Under the pieces are notes generated by a model. The model searched no databases and was not told the origin of the DNA. It was given only the letters and a program-made list of their open reading frames with translations. From assembly GCF_000328625.1 (NCBI RefSeq), contig NC_019978.1, positions 496,001-560,000 of the forward strand: 64,000 nucleotides of DNA. Direction: 5' to 3'. Positions 53,798 to 61,925 of the stretch are shown here, one piece after another (position 1 is the first letter of the stretch; the number at the start of each line of letters is the position of its first letter). The DNA comes from Halobacteroides halobius DSM 5150 (GTDB lineage Bacteria > Bacillota > Halanaerobiia > Halobacteroidales > Halobacteroidaceae). The position numbers and the translations under genes are program-made.

Positions 53798-53830
53798 CTC
53801 TGCCAAAATATTTTGGCAGAGTCTTTTGGT
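53796..53830. terminator. Convergent-gene terminator, perfect 14-bp palindrome
   Basis: GACTCTGCCAAAAT/ATTTTGGCAGAGTC, a 28-base perfect inverted repeat between convergent genes, starting at the last bases of the partner gene. A T-rich tail (TTTTGGTT) is seen only in the forward direction. Confidence 0.75.
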
Positions 53831-54351
53831 TATTCATTCGTTTCATCTTGAGATTCATCATAAGGTTCTGATTTAACTGGTTCATTAGTCTGGTTAGTTG
53901 TAGATTCACTATCGTTTGATTGGTTATTACTTTTCATTTGATTGAATAAATTCATTAATTTAATAAGTAGTGTAGGGTCTAGTTTGTTTTCACTATTATT
54001 ACCAGAATTTAAAAGGTTTAAAATATTATTAAGTGGTGAATCTGCTTGGTTATTGTTTGGAGTATTTTGGTTGTTATTACTTAGAGAATCAACTAGTTGT
54101 TGGATTTGTGGTGCAGAATTATTGTTGTTATTGGGGTTAAGGTTATTTAAATTAGCATTATTGACTAAACCAGATAAGTTAGTGTTATTTTGGTCTTGGG
54201 AGATACTGACGATATTGAGTAGGTTTAATAATCCTAGGATACTGATTACCTTGTTTGGTTCTAATTGTTCCTGTGATTGAATATTAAGGATACTTAATAA
54301 TTTATCAACCGTTTGAGCTTCTGGAAAGAAAAGATAGTCATCTTGATACAC
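53830..54351 (-). CDS. Asn/Gln-rich low-complexity protein with PYDxSQDE tail
   Basis: 173 aa on the minus strand, GTG start after AGGAGGGG. The first 60 residues form an ordered helical part (YLFFPEAQTVDKLLSILNIQ, KVISILGLLNLLNIV). The middle is very rich in Asn and Gln (NLNNLNPNNNNNS, NNNQNTPNNNQ), with helical blocks between (LVDSLSN, LLIKLMNLFNQMK). The C-terminus is EPYDESQDETNE, sharing PYD-x-SQDE with the tail of the actin-like protein encoded convergently. No family recognised; likely a disordered or scaffold-forming protein. Confidence 0.75.
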   Translation of the reverse strand: MYQDDYLFFPEAQTVDKLLSILNIQSQEQLEPNKVISILGLLNLLNIVSISQDQNNTNLSGLVNNANLNNLNPNNNNNSAPQIQQLVDSLSNNNQNTPNNNQADSPLNNILNLLNSGNNSENKLDPTLLIKLMNLFNQMKSNNQSNDSESTTNQTNEPVKSEPYDESQDETNE

Positions 54352-54460
54352 GATATTTCCCCTCCTTTGTTATAAATATATTAATAGTATTTTTAAAAAT
54401 CACATTTTTTTCATTTTTTCATAAAATATAATGTAATTAAGTTTAAGGAGGAGGAATAAA

Positions 54461-54736
54461 ATGCCAAATGATAACTTTGAATTAATACAAGGCGATTCAA
54501 ATAATCAAGCAGATACAGCTGATCAATCAAATCAAAACCAAGGCTTTTTAGATAATGATTTACTTTTAACATTAATTATTTTATTTATATTTTTTCAAAG
54601 AAATGATGCTTTTGCGCAAAATGTTGATCTTTTAAATCAACAAGTAAAGCAAGTTAAAACTTATTTGGATACCGCCGACTCTACTCTACAAGCATTAAAT
54701 CAAGCTAGTCAAATTCCTAATCAACAATTAGAATAA
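54461..54736 (+). CDS. Small single-pass membrane protein, Asn/Gln-rich
   Basis: 91 aa. A polar N-terminus (DSNNQADTADQSNQNQ) is followed by a hydrophobic segment (DNDLLLTLIILFIFFQRND) and a C-terminal helix (DLLNQQVKQVKTYLDTADSTLQAL). AAGGAGGAGG precedes the ATG. It diverges from the Asn-rich gene and shares its N/Q-rich composition, so it may be part of the same system, for example as a membrane anchor. No family recognised. Confidence 0.7.
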   Translation: MPNDNFELIQGDSNNQADTADQSNQNQGFLDNDLLLTLIILFIFFQRNDAFAQNVDLLNQQVKQVKTYLDTADSTLQALNQASQIPNQQLE

Positions 54737-54742
54737 TTGTCT

Positions 54743-54775
54743 AAAGAGCAACTATCATAGTTGCTCTTTATTAAT
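54743..54775 (+). terminator. Terminator after the one-TM protein gene
   Basis: Perfect 12-bp stem AAAGAGCAACTA/TAGTTGCTCTTT with a 3-base loop; the T-tail is interrupted (TTTATTAATT). It marks the right edge of the inserted DNA. Confidence 0.75.
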
Positions 54776-54913
54776 TAGAGTTATGAAATAAATTTATTTT
54801 ATGATATAATTATATAAGTCCAAATTAAGGATACAATACATAAGTATAGAGTGTTAATGAAGGGAATAGAAAGTTCAATCTAGAATAGATATATTGGGTA
54901 AGGAGTGGATATT

Positions 54914-55159
54914 ATGACTGAAGAATTATCTTTTGAAGGAGCTATAGATAAACTAGAAAGAACTGTTGATAAGTTAGAGAGTGGAAATTTATCTTTAGCA
55001 GAATCTTTATCAGAATTTGAAACTGGTGTTAAACTAGTTAGATTTTGTTCGAGTAAATTGGAAGATGCAGAAGAGAAAATTGAAATTATTAAACAGGATG
55101 CTAAAGGGATTAAAATTAAGCCCTACAAGTTAGAAAGAGAGGATAAAGATGAAAGTTAA
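54914..55159 (+). CDS. xseB: Exodeoxyribonuclease VII small subunit
   Basis: 81 aa from the ATG at 54914 (AAGGAG 8 bases upstream; a GTG at 54905 lies in that site). The family pattern LSFEGAIDKLERTVDKLESGNLSLAESLSEFETGV is intact. It overlaps ispA by 11 bases. Its partner xseA is 5.6 kb upstream, an unusual separation, so it must have its own promoter or rely on read-through. Confidence 0.94.
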   Translation: MTEELSFEGAIDKLERTVDKLESGNLSLAESLSEFETGVKLVRFCSSKLEDAEEKIEIIKQDAKGIKIKPYKLEREDKDES

Positions 55160-56030
55160 TCAAGTAATTACTAAAAAAGCTAAATTAATCAATCAAACTC
55201 TAGAAGAACTACTACCAATGGAGGAGGCTAAACCTAAAAAATTAAGTCAAGCGATGAGATATAGTGTGTTAGCTGGTGGTAAAAGATTAAGACCAATTCT
55301 AACACTACTAGTAGCTAAGTTAATAGGAGAAGAAGAAAAAAAGGTCCTTCCTGCTGCTTGTGCTTTAGAGATGATTCATAATTATTCATTAATTCATGAT
55401 GATCTACCTTGTATGGATGATGATGATTATAGAAGAGGACAGCCTACGAATCATAAAGTGTATGGAGAAGCTATGGCAGTATTAGCTGGGGATTCATTAC
55501 TAACTTTGGCTTTTGAAACGATATCTAGAATAAATAACATTGATCAAGATAAGGTTTTATTAGCTACTCAAGAGTTAGCAATAGCAGCTGGTAATCAGGG
55601 TATGGTGGGGGGCCAAGCGGCAGATATAGTAGCTGAAGGCCAGAAAATAGATAAAGAAGGGTTAGAGTATATTCATACACATAAGACAGGGGCTTTATTG
55701 AGGGCTGCTGTTAGAATAGGTGCTATTTTAGCTGGAGCTAATAAAGAAGAATTAGCAGCATTAACTACTTATGCACAAAAGATTGGGCTAGCTTTTCAGG
55801 TTGTTGATGATATTTTGGATATTGAAGGAGACGAAGAGAAATTAGGAAAAGATGTAGGAAGTGATTTAGAGCGAGATAAGGCTACTTTTCCAGCACTTTA
55901 TGGTTTAGAAGAAGCGAAAAAGATGGCCCAAAAGTTATGTCAGGAAGCTAAGGAAGCAATACATATATTTGGTGAAGAAGCTAAAGTATTATTAGAATTA
56001 GCTGATTATATTATAGGTAGAGACTATTAA
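55149..56030 (+). CDS. ispA: Polyprenyl (farnesyl/geranylgeranyl) diphosphate synthase
   Basis: 293 aa trans-prenyltransferase. First Asp-rich motif in LIHDDLPCMDDDDYRRG, second in FQVVDDILDIEGD, and GGKRLRPILTLL near the N-terminus. Small residues ahead of the first motif fit farnesyl diphosphate synthase. It lies between xseB and dxs, as in other Firmicutes. Confidence 0.94.
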   Translation: MKVNQVITKKAKLINQTLEELLPMEEAKPKKLSQAMRYSVLAGGKRLRPILTLLVAKLIGEEEKKVLPAACALEMIHNYSLIHDDLPCMDDDDYRRGQPTNHKVYGEAMAVLAGDSLLTLAFETISRINNIDQDKVLLATQELAIAAGNQGMVGGQAADIVAEGQKIDKEGLEYIHTHKTGALLRAAVRIGAILAGANKEELAALTTYAQKIGLAFQVVDDILDIEGDEEKLGKDVGSDLERDKATFPALYGLEEAKKMAQKLCQEAKEAIHIFGEEAKVLLELADYIIGRDY

Positions 56031-56063
56031 TTTTAGAAAGTACACGGAAGGTGATTTTAAATT

Positions 56064-57932
56064 ATGGATGAGTTGTTATCAAAAATAAATTCTCCTCAAG
56101 ATTTAAAAGCTTTATCATACGAAGAGTTATATTCATTAGCAGAAGAAATTAGAGATGAAATCATCATTACTTTATCAGAGACTGGAGGCCATTTAGCTTC
56201 ATCTTTAGGAGCTGTAGAGATCACTTTGGCTCTTCATTCAGCACTAGATACACCACAAGACAAAATCATTTGGGATGTTGGTCATCAGTCCTATGCTCAT
56301 AAGTTAATTACAGGTCGGCAAGAAGAGTTTTCTACTTTACGTCAGTATGGTGGATTAAGTGGATTTCCTAAACGAAGTGAGAGTGAATATGACCATTTAG
56401 ATGTAGGACATAGTAGTACTTCTATTTCTGCTGCTTTAGGAATGGCTGCAGCTTGTGATCTTGAAAATAAAGAAGAAACGGTTCTTTCTGTAATTGGTGA
56501 TGGTGCTTTAACAGGAGGAATTGCTTTTGAAGCTTTAAATCATGCAGGACACTTAAATAAAGATTTAATTGTTTTACTTAATGATAATGAAATGTCTATC
56601 TCCAAAAACGTAGGGGCAGTCTCTAATTACCTCGATAAATTACGGGTTAATCCTCAATTGCATCGAGCTAAAGAAGAAGTAGAAAATATAATAAATAAAA
56701 TACCAGCATTAGGAAATAAAGTCTTAAAGACGGCTGGTAAATTTAAAGATGCGATTAAGTATTTAGTTGTTTCTGGGATTTTATTTGAAAAACTAGGTTT
56801 TACTTATTTAGGGCCAATTGATGGACATAATATTAAAGTATTAAAAGAACATATTAAGAATGCAGAAGAGATTGGAGGACCAGTTTTAATTCATGCGGTT
56901 ACCCAAAAAGGAAAAGGTTATCCTCCAGCAGAAAATACTCCTGCTGATTATCATGGGGTTGGCCCCTTTAATGTTAGAACGGGAAAAGCTAAAAGGAAGA
57001 AGAAACAATTAACTTATACTCAAGCATATACTCAGTCATTAATTGATTTAGCTAAAGCGGATGAAGAAATTGTGGCTATTACTGCTGCTATGCCTAAAGG
57101 AACTGGAGATTTTGAAAATCAATTTCCCGATCGGTTTTATGATGTAGGAATTGCTGAACAGCATGCTGTAACCTTTGGAGCTGGACTAGCTTTAGAAGGG
57201 GCCAAGCCCTTTATTACTATTTATTCTACCTTTTTACAACGTGCTTATGACCAAATTTTTCATGATCTTTGTCTACAGCAGGCACCAGTTAAACTAGCTT
57301 TAGACCGGGGAGGATTAGTAGGTAAAGATGGTGAGACCCATCATGGTGTCTTTGATTTTGCTTATTTACGTCATCTACCGAATATAACAGTAATGGCTCC
57401 TAAAGATGAAATGGAATTACAATCTATGGTTAAGACAGCAGCTGAATATGAAGCTGGGCCAATTGCTTTTAGGTATCCTCGTGGTAAAGGTAGAGGAGTC
57501 AAGTTAAAGAATCCTAAAAGTTTAGAGATAGGTAAAGGAGAAATTTTACGTGAAGGTAAAGATGCAGCTATTTTAGCGATTGGTTCTATGGTTTATCCAG
57601 CTTTAGAAGCAGCAGAAGAATTAACTAGAGCAGGAATTGATTTAACAGTAGTTAATAGTCGGTTTGTTAAACCACTTGATCAAGAATTAATCTTAAATTT
57701 AGCCCAACAGTTTGATACTATCTTTACTATAGAAGAACATGTTTTACAAGGTGGATTTGGTAGTGCAGTAACTGAATTATTAATTGATAATAATTTAAAA
57801 TTAGATGTAGCAAGAATCGGTTTACCGGATAAATTTATTGAGCATGGTACACAACAGGAATTAAAGGCTAAATATGGATTAGATGTAGCTGGAATTAAGT
57901 CTAAAGTAAAGTCTCAGTTACAGGAGGGATAA
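56064..57932 (+). CDS. dxs: 1-deoxy-D-xylulose-5-phosphate synthase
   Basis: 622 aa thiamine-diphosphate enzyme, first step of the non-mevalonate isoprenoid pathway. TPP motif GDGALTGGIAFEALNHAG ending in LNDNEMSIS, catalytic His in DVGHQSYAHK, GIAEQHAVTFGAGLA and FRYPRGKG. It lies 33 bases after ispA. Confidence 0.96.
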   Translation: MDELLSKINSPQDLKALSYEELYSLAEEIRDEIIITLSETGGHLASSLGAVEITLALHSALDTPQDKIIWDVGHQSYAHKLITGRQEEFSTLRQYGGLSGFPKRSESEYDHLDVGHSSTSISAALGMAAACDLENKEETVLSVIGDGALTGGIAFEALNHAGHLNKDLIVLLNDNEMSISKNVGAVSNYLDKLRVNPQLHRAKEEVENIINKIPALGNKVLKTAGKFKDAIKYLVVSGILFEKLGFTYLGPIDGHNIKVLKEHIKNAEEIGGPVLIHAVTQKGKGYPPAENTPADYHGVGPFNVRTGKAKRKKKQLTYTQAYTQSLIDLAKADEEIVAITAAMPKGTGDFENQFPDRFYDVGIAEQHAVTFGAGLALEGAKPFITIYSTFLQRAYDQIFHDLCLQQAPVKLALDRGGLVGKDGETHHGVFDFAYLRHLPNITVMAPKDEMELQSMVKTAAEYEAGPIAFRYPRGKGRGVKLKNPKSLEIGKGEILREGKDAAILAIGSMVYPALEAAEELTRAGIDLTVVNSRFVKPLDQELILNLAQQFDTIFTIEEHVLQGGFGSAVTELLIDNNLKLDVARIGLPDKFIEHGTQQELKAKYGLDVAGIKSKVKSQLQEG

Positions 57933-57935
57933 AGA

Positions 57936-58745
57936 ATGGCTAATAAAGAGAGGTTAGATGTACTAGTTAGAGATAGGGGTCTATTTCCTAGCCGGTCAAA
58001 AGCAAAACGTGCTATAATGGCTGGCTTAGTTTATGTCAATGACCAACAGGTAGATAAAGCCGGAACTCAAGTAGACTTAGAAGCGGATATTAGAGTTAAA
58101 GGTGAGGTTCATCCGTATGTCGGTCGAGGAGGTTTAAAGTTAGAGAAAGCCTTAGAAGTATTTGACCTTAATCTAGCAGAGAAGGTAATAATAGATATAG
58201 GAGCATCAACTGGTGGTTTTACTGATTGTGCTTTACAAAATGGGGCCCAAAAAGTATATGCCATTGATGTAGGTTATAACCAACTAGCCTGGAAATTACG
58301 TAATGATGATCGGGTTGTTTGTATGGAGCAGACGAATGCTCGTTATTTAGAACCAGAAGATATAGAACAATTAGGTGATGTGGGGGTTGTTGATGTCGCT
58401 TTTATTTCTTTAACCAAGATATTGCCTGCTTTAAAGAAATTAATCAAACCAACAGGAGAAATAATGACTTTGATTAAACCGCAATTTGAAGCTGGGCCAG
58501 ATAGAGTAGGAGATAAAGGAGTAGTCAAAGATCCTAAAATACACCAAGAAGTAATTCATAAGGTCTTAGATTTTGCTAGAGAGATAGGATTAACTCCTGT
58601 GGGACTTTCGTTTTCTCCAATTACTGGTGGGAAAGGGCATAATATAGAGTACTTGGCCCATTTTAGTTCTCAACAACAAAGGTTAGAGATTGATTGGTCA
58701 GTTAAAGTAGTAAAGATAGTTAAGAAAGCTCACCAAGATTTATAG
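57936..58745 (+). CDS. tlyA: TlyA-family rRNA 2'-O-methyltransferase
   Basis: 269 aa. N-terminal S4 domain (RLDVLVRDRGLFPSRSKAKR) and C-terminal FtsJ/RrmJ-like SAM methyltransferase (IIDIGASTGGFTDCALQ, AIDVGYNQLAWKLR, LIKPQFEAG). In M. tuberculosis TlyA methylates 16S and 23S rRNA. It lies 3 bases after dxs in the conserved Firmicute order. Confidence 0.94.
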   Translation: MANKERLDVLVRDRGLFPSRSKAKRAIMAGLVYVNDQQVDKAGTQVDLEADIRVKGEVHPYVGRGGLKLEKALEVFDLNLAEKVIIDIGASTGGFTDCALQNGAQKVYAIDVGYNQLAWKLRNDDRVVCMEQTNARYLEPEDIEQLGDVGVVDVAFISLTKILPALKKLIKPTGEIMTLIKPQFEAGPDRVGDKGVVKDPKIHQEVIHKVLDFAREIGLTPVGLSFSPITGGKGHNIEYLAHFSSQQQRLEIDWSVKVVKIVKKAHQDL

Positions 58746-58759
58746 AGGGAGGTAACTTT

Positions 58760-59617
58760 GTGGATAAGATAGCAATAATTGCTAATAACAAGAAAGAAGA
58801 GATATCTCAAGTTTTACTCCGGGTTTGTAATTTATTAGATGAGCACAAGCAAGATTATATTTTAGAGAAAGCAAGTGCTAAGTTAATAGATAAGCAGGTT
58901 GAAAATGTAAATTATAAGCAGATAATAAATTATGCTACAAAGATTATTGTTTTAGGAGGAGATGGTACCTTCTTAAATGTAGCTCGAACCTTTGCTAACA
59001 GCGATGTTTCCATTTTAGGTATTAACTTAGGTCGATTAGGCTTTTTAACTGATATAGAAGTAAATAAATTAGAAACAGGTTTAGAAAAGTTATTAGCTAA
59101 AGATTATAATATTGAAGAGCGGATGATGCTTAAAGGTGAGGTTATTCGAGATGGGGAGGTTATTCATAAAACAGTAGCAGCTAATGATATTGTAGTAACT
59201 AAAGGTCCATTTGCAAGAATAATAAATTTAAAAACAATGATTGGAGATCAATATTTAGCTACTTATCCTGCGGATGGTTTAATTGTGGCTTGTCCAACTG
59301 GATCTACTGCTTATTCTTTATCAGCAGGTGGGCCAATTGTTAATCCTAGATTAGAATCATTAATTATTACCCCAATTTGTCCCCATACCTTACACTCTCG
59401 CTCAATAGTAATTGGAAAAGATGAAAAAGTTAAAATTGAGATAGAAGCTGATCATAAAGATATTATGCTCACTGTTGATGGTCAAAATACATTTGAATTA
59501 GCACCACAAGATACTGTTAGAGTTAGCAAGTCAGAATTAATTACTAAATTAATAAAGTTAAAAGGTTATAGTTTTTATCAGGTATTACGAAATAGAATGA
59601 ATGAAAATAAGTTTTAG
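58760..59617 (+). CDS. nadK: NAD kinase
   Basis: Phosphorylates NAD to NADP. 285 aa, GTG start after GGGAGGT. GGDGTFLNVAR (catalytic Asp), NLGRLGFLTD, ANDIVVTKG, and GSTAYSLSAGGPIV with the family Pro-rich region PICPHTLHSRS. Standard length. Confidence 0.95.
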   Translation: MDKIAIIANNKKEEISQVLLRVCNLLDEHKQDYILEKASAKLIDKQVENVNYKQIINYATKIIVLGGDGTFLNVARTFANSDVSILGINLGRLGFLTDIEVNKLETGLEKLLAKDYNIEERMMLKGEVIRDGEVIHKTVAANDIVVTKGPFARIINLKTMIGDQYLATYPADGLIVACPTGSTAYSLSAGGPIVNPRLESLIITPICPHTLHSRSIVIGKDEKVKIEIEADHKDIMLTVDGQNTFELAPQDTVRVSKSELITKLIKLKGYSFYQVLRNRMNENKF

Positions 59618-59628
59618 GGGGAATTTGG

Positions 59629-60084
59629 ATGAAAAGCAAACGTCAACTAAAGATTATTGAATTAGTTGAAGAAGAAGAGATTCAAACTCAATCTAAATTG
59701 GCTAAAAGATTAAAGGAGGAGGGAATTGAAGTTACTCAAGCTACTGTTTCAAGGGATATTAAACAAATAGGTTTAATAAAAGTTCCAATGCAAGAAGGGG
59801 GCTATAAATATTCCTTACCTCCTCAACAGAAAAAGAAGATTAATGTGCAAGGCCGGATGAAAAGAATGTTTCAAGATTCAGTAGTTGAAATAGATTATAG
59901 TAGTAATTTAATTGTAGTTAATACTTTACCTGGTGCTGCTCAGGGAATTGCTGCTTTATTTGATAATATTAAATTAGATAAGGTAATTGGTACTATAGCG
60001 GGAGATGATACTGTATTGTTAATTGTAAAGCCTGAAGAAGCTGTTCCAGAAGTAATGGATGAATTGAATCAATTAAGGGATTAA
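59629..60084 (+). CDS. argR: Arginine repressor
   Basis: 151 aa. N-terminal winged helix (KIIELVEEEEIQTQSKLAKRL, QATVSRDIKQIGLIKVP) and C-terminal arginine-binding hexamerisation domain (VNTLPGAAQGIAALFDN, GTIAGDDTVLLIV). In this gene order it precedes recN. No arginine genes are in the window. Confidence 0.95.
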   Translation: MKSKRQLKIIELVEEEEIQTQSKLAKRLKEEGIEVTQATVSRDIKQIGLIKVPMQEGGYKYSLPPQQKKKINVQGRMKRMFQDSVVEIDYSSNLIVVNTLPGAAQGIAALFDNIKLDKVIGTIAGDDTVLLIVKPEEAVPEVMDELNQLRD

Positions 60085-60100
60085 AGGAGGCCTAGAGGTT

Positions 60101-61777
60101 GTGTTATCAAATTTAATAATAAAGAATTTTGCTTTAATTGATAAAGTCGACTTGGAGTTTGCGTCTGGACTTAATATTTTAACTGGTGAGACAGGGGCTG
60201 GTAAATCAATTATTGTAAATGCTTTAGAAATGTTATTAGGTGGGCGGGCTTCAACTGATTTTATTAGAGAAGGAGAAGAAAAAGCTATCATTGAGGCTTG
60301 TTTTGATATTAGTGATAATGATAATGTTGTAAAAAAAATAAAGAAATTAGGTATCGAATTATCAGCTGACCAAAATTTAATCTTAACTAGAGAGATTAGT
60401 CATAAAAGTAATAATAAATCTAGAGTTAATGGACGGATTGTAACTTTAGAGACGATACGTCAATTGAGTCGTTATTTAATTAATTTACATACCCAACATG
60501 AGTATCAAATGCTCCTATCTTCAACAGACCAGCTTAAAATTTTAGATCGCTTAGGAGAAGAAAAAATAGTATCTTTACGGAAGAAAGTAGCTGCTATTTA
60601 TAATAAGTTACAAACTAAAAAGAAGGAATTGACTGAAATTAGTTACAATCAAAAAGAGCGGGAACGTAGAGTTGATTTGTTGAGGTTTCAGTTACAGGAA
60701 ATTAAAGAAGCTGATTTAGAAGTTGGAGAAGAAAAGAAATTATTAACCGAAAGAAAAAAATTGAGTAATGTAGAAGAATTAAATAAAACTATTGAAGAAA
60801 CTTATAAGCAATTATATGATAGTGATTATCCACAGTCAGCACTAGTTGATCAATTAAATCAATTAGTAAAGGATTTAGAACCTTTAGTTCAAGTTGACCA
60901 GGAGTTAGAAAAAATTATTAATCCATTAAAAGAAGCAACTTATCAATTAGAAGATGTTGCTTTTCAACTCGAAGATTACCAAGCTGGAATAGAATTTAAT
61001 TCTCAGCGATTAGCTATTGTAGAGGATAGATTAAAACAGATTAATGATTTAAAAAGAAAATATGGAGATAACATCGAAGAAATTGTAGCTTATTATACAG
61101 AAATTAGCCAGGAACTATCTGAATTAAAAAATAATAAACAAAAAAAGAAAAAATTAAAAAATAAAATAAAAGAATTAAAAAAAGAATACTTAAATTTAGC
61201 TACTGAATTATCCCAATTGCGAAAAAAAGTAGCTAATAATTTAACAGAAGAAATTCTAAAGCAATTATCAAATCTAGCAATTACAAAAGCTAAATTTAAG
61301 GTTGAATTTGAACGTAGGGAAGAATTTAGTAGCCAAGGAATAGATAAAGTTAACTTTTTATTTGCTCCTAATCCTGGTTCTCAATTAAAACCAGTGGCTG
61401 ATATTGCTTCTGGTGGAGAGCTTTCTCGAGTAATGTTAGTTTTAAAATCAATTATGGCTCAAACTGATCAACTATCTAGTTTAGTTTTTGATGAGATTGA
61501 TACTGGAATTGGTGGTAGAGTAGCTAAATTAGTAGCTAATAAGTTAGTTTCATTGGCTAAAGATTACCAATTATTGTGTGTTACTCACCTACCTCAAATA
61601 GCTTGTAAAGCTGATAGCCATTATTTGATTACCAAGCAAGTAGAACATGGAAAAACTTACACAAAAATAAACAAGTTATTAAAAGAAGAAAAAATTAAAG
61701 AATTGGCTAGAATGTTAGATGGTAGTTTAGATCAAACTACTTTAGAGCATGCAGCAGAATTATTGCAAGGAGCTTAG
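60101..61777 (+). CDS. recN: DNA repair protein RecN
   Basis: 558 aa SMC-like ATPase for double-strand break repair. Walker A LTGETGAGKSIIVNALE, two coiled-coil arms (about residues 150-210 and 270-360, very Lys-rich in the second), ABC signature ASGGELSRVMLVLK and Walker B LVFDEIDTGIGG. GTG start after AAAGGAGG. Confidence 0.95.
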   Translation: MLSNLIIKNFALIDKVDLEFASGLNILTGETGAGKSIIVNALEMLLGGRASTDFIREGEEKAIIEACFDISDNDNVVKKIKKLGIELSADQNLILTREISHKSNNKSRVNGRIVTLETIRQLSRYLINLHTQHEYQMLLSSTDQLKILDRLGEEKIVSLRKKVAAIYNKLQTKKKELTEISYNQKERERRVDLLRFQLQEIKEADLEVGEEKKLLTERKKLSNVEELNKTIEETYKQLYDSDYPQSALVDQLNQLVKDLEPLVQVDQELEKIINPLKEATYQLEDVAFQLEDYQAGIEFNSQRLAIVEDRLKQINDLKRKYGDNIEEIVAYYTEISQELSELKNNKQKKKKLKNKIKELKKEYLNLATELSQLRKKVANNLTEEILKQLSNLAITKAKFKVEFERREEFSSQGIDKVNFLFAPNPGSQLKPVADIASGGELSRVMLVLKSIMAQTDQLSSLVFDEIDTGIGGRVAKLVANKLVSLAKDYQLLCVTHLPQIACKADSHYLITKQVEHGKTYTKINKLLKEEKIKELARMLDGSLDQTTLEHAAELLQGA

Positions 61778-61888
61778 ATAAAAGTACTAGAGCAGATTTT
61801 ACTAATTGATAATTGAATAGTAATTGTTTAGTTAGGGTATCTTTAAAGATAGAGCAAGTTACCTTTCCAAAATAATTTTTTGAGAAAA

Positions 61889-61910
61889 CTACACAGGTGG
61901 GGCTGTGTAG
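61889..61910 (+). promoter_or_regulatory. Hairpin next to the spoIVB ribosome site
   Basis: Perfect 8-bp stem CTACACAG/CTGTGTAG with loop GTGGGG. Its last base is the first G of the GGAG ribosome site of spoIVB. There is no T-run, so it is not a terminator; it could affect translation or mRNA stability. Confidence 0.5.
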
Positions 61911-61925
61911 GAGTGAAAAATATAA

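Noticed and set aside
53942-54280. Plus-strand ORF of 112 codons opposite the Asn-rich gene
   Set aside because: It is the complement of the Asn/Gln repeats (giving Leu-rich text). The minus-strand frame has the ribosome site AGGAGGGG and the shared tail motif.
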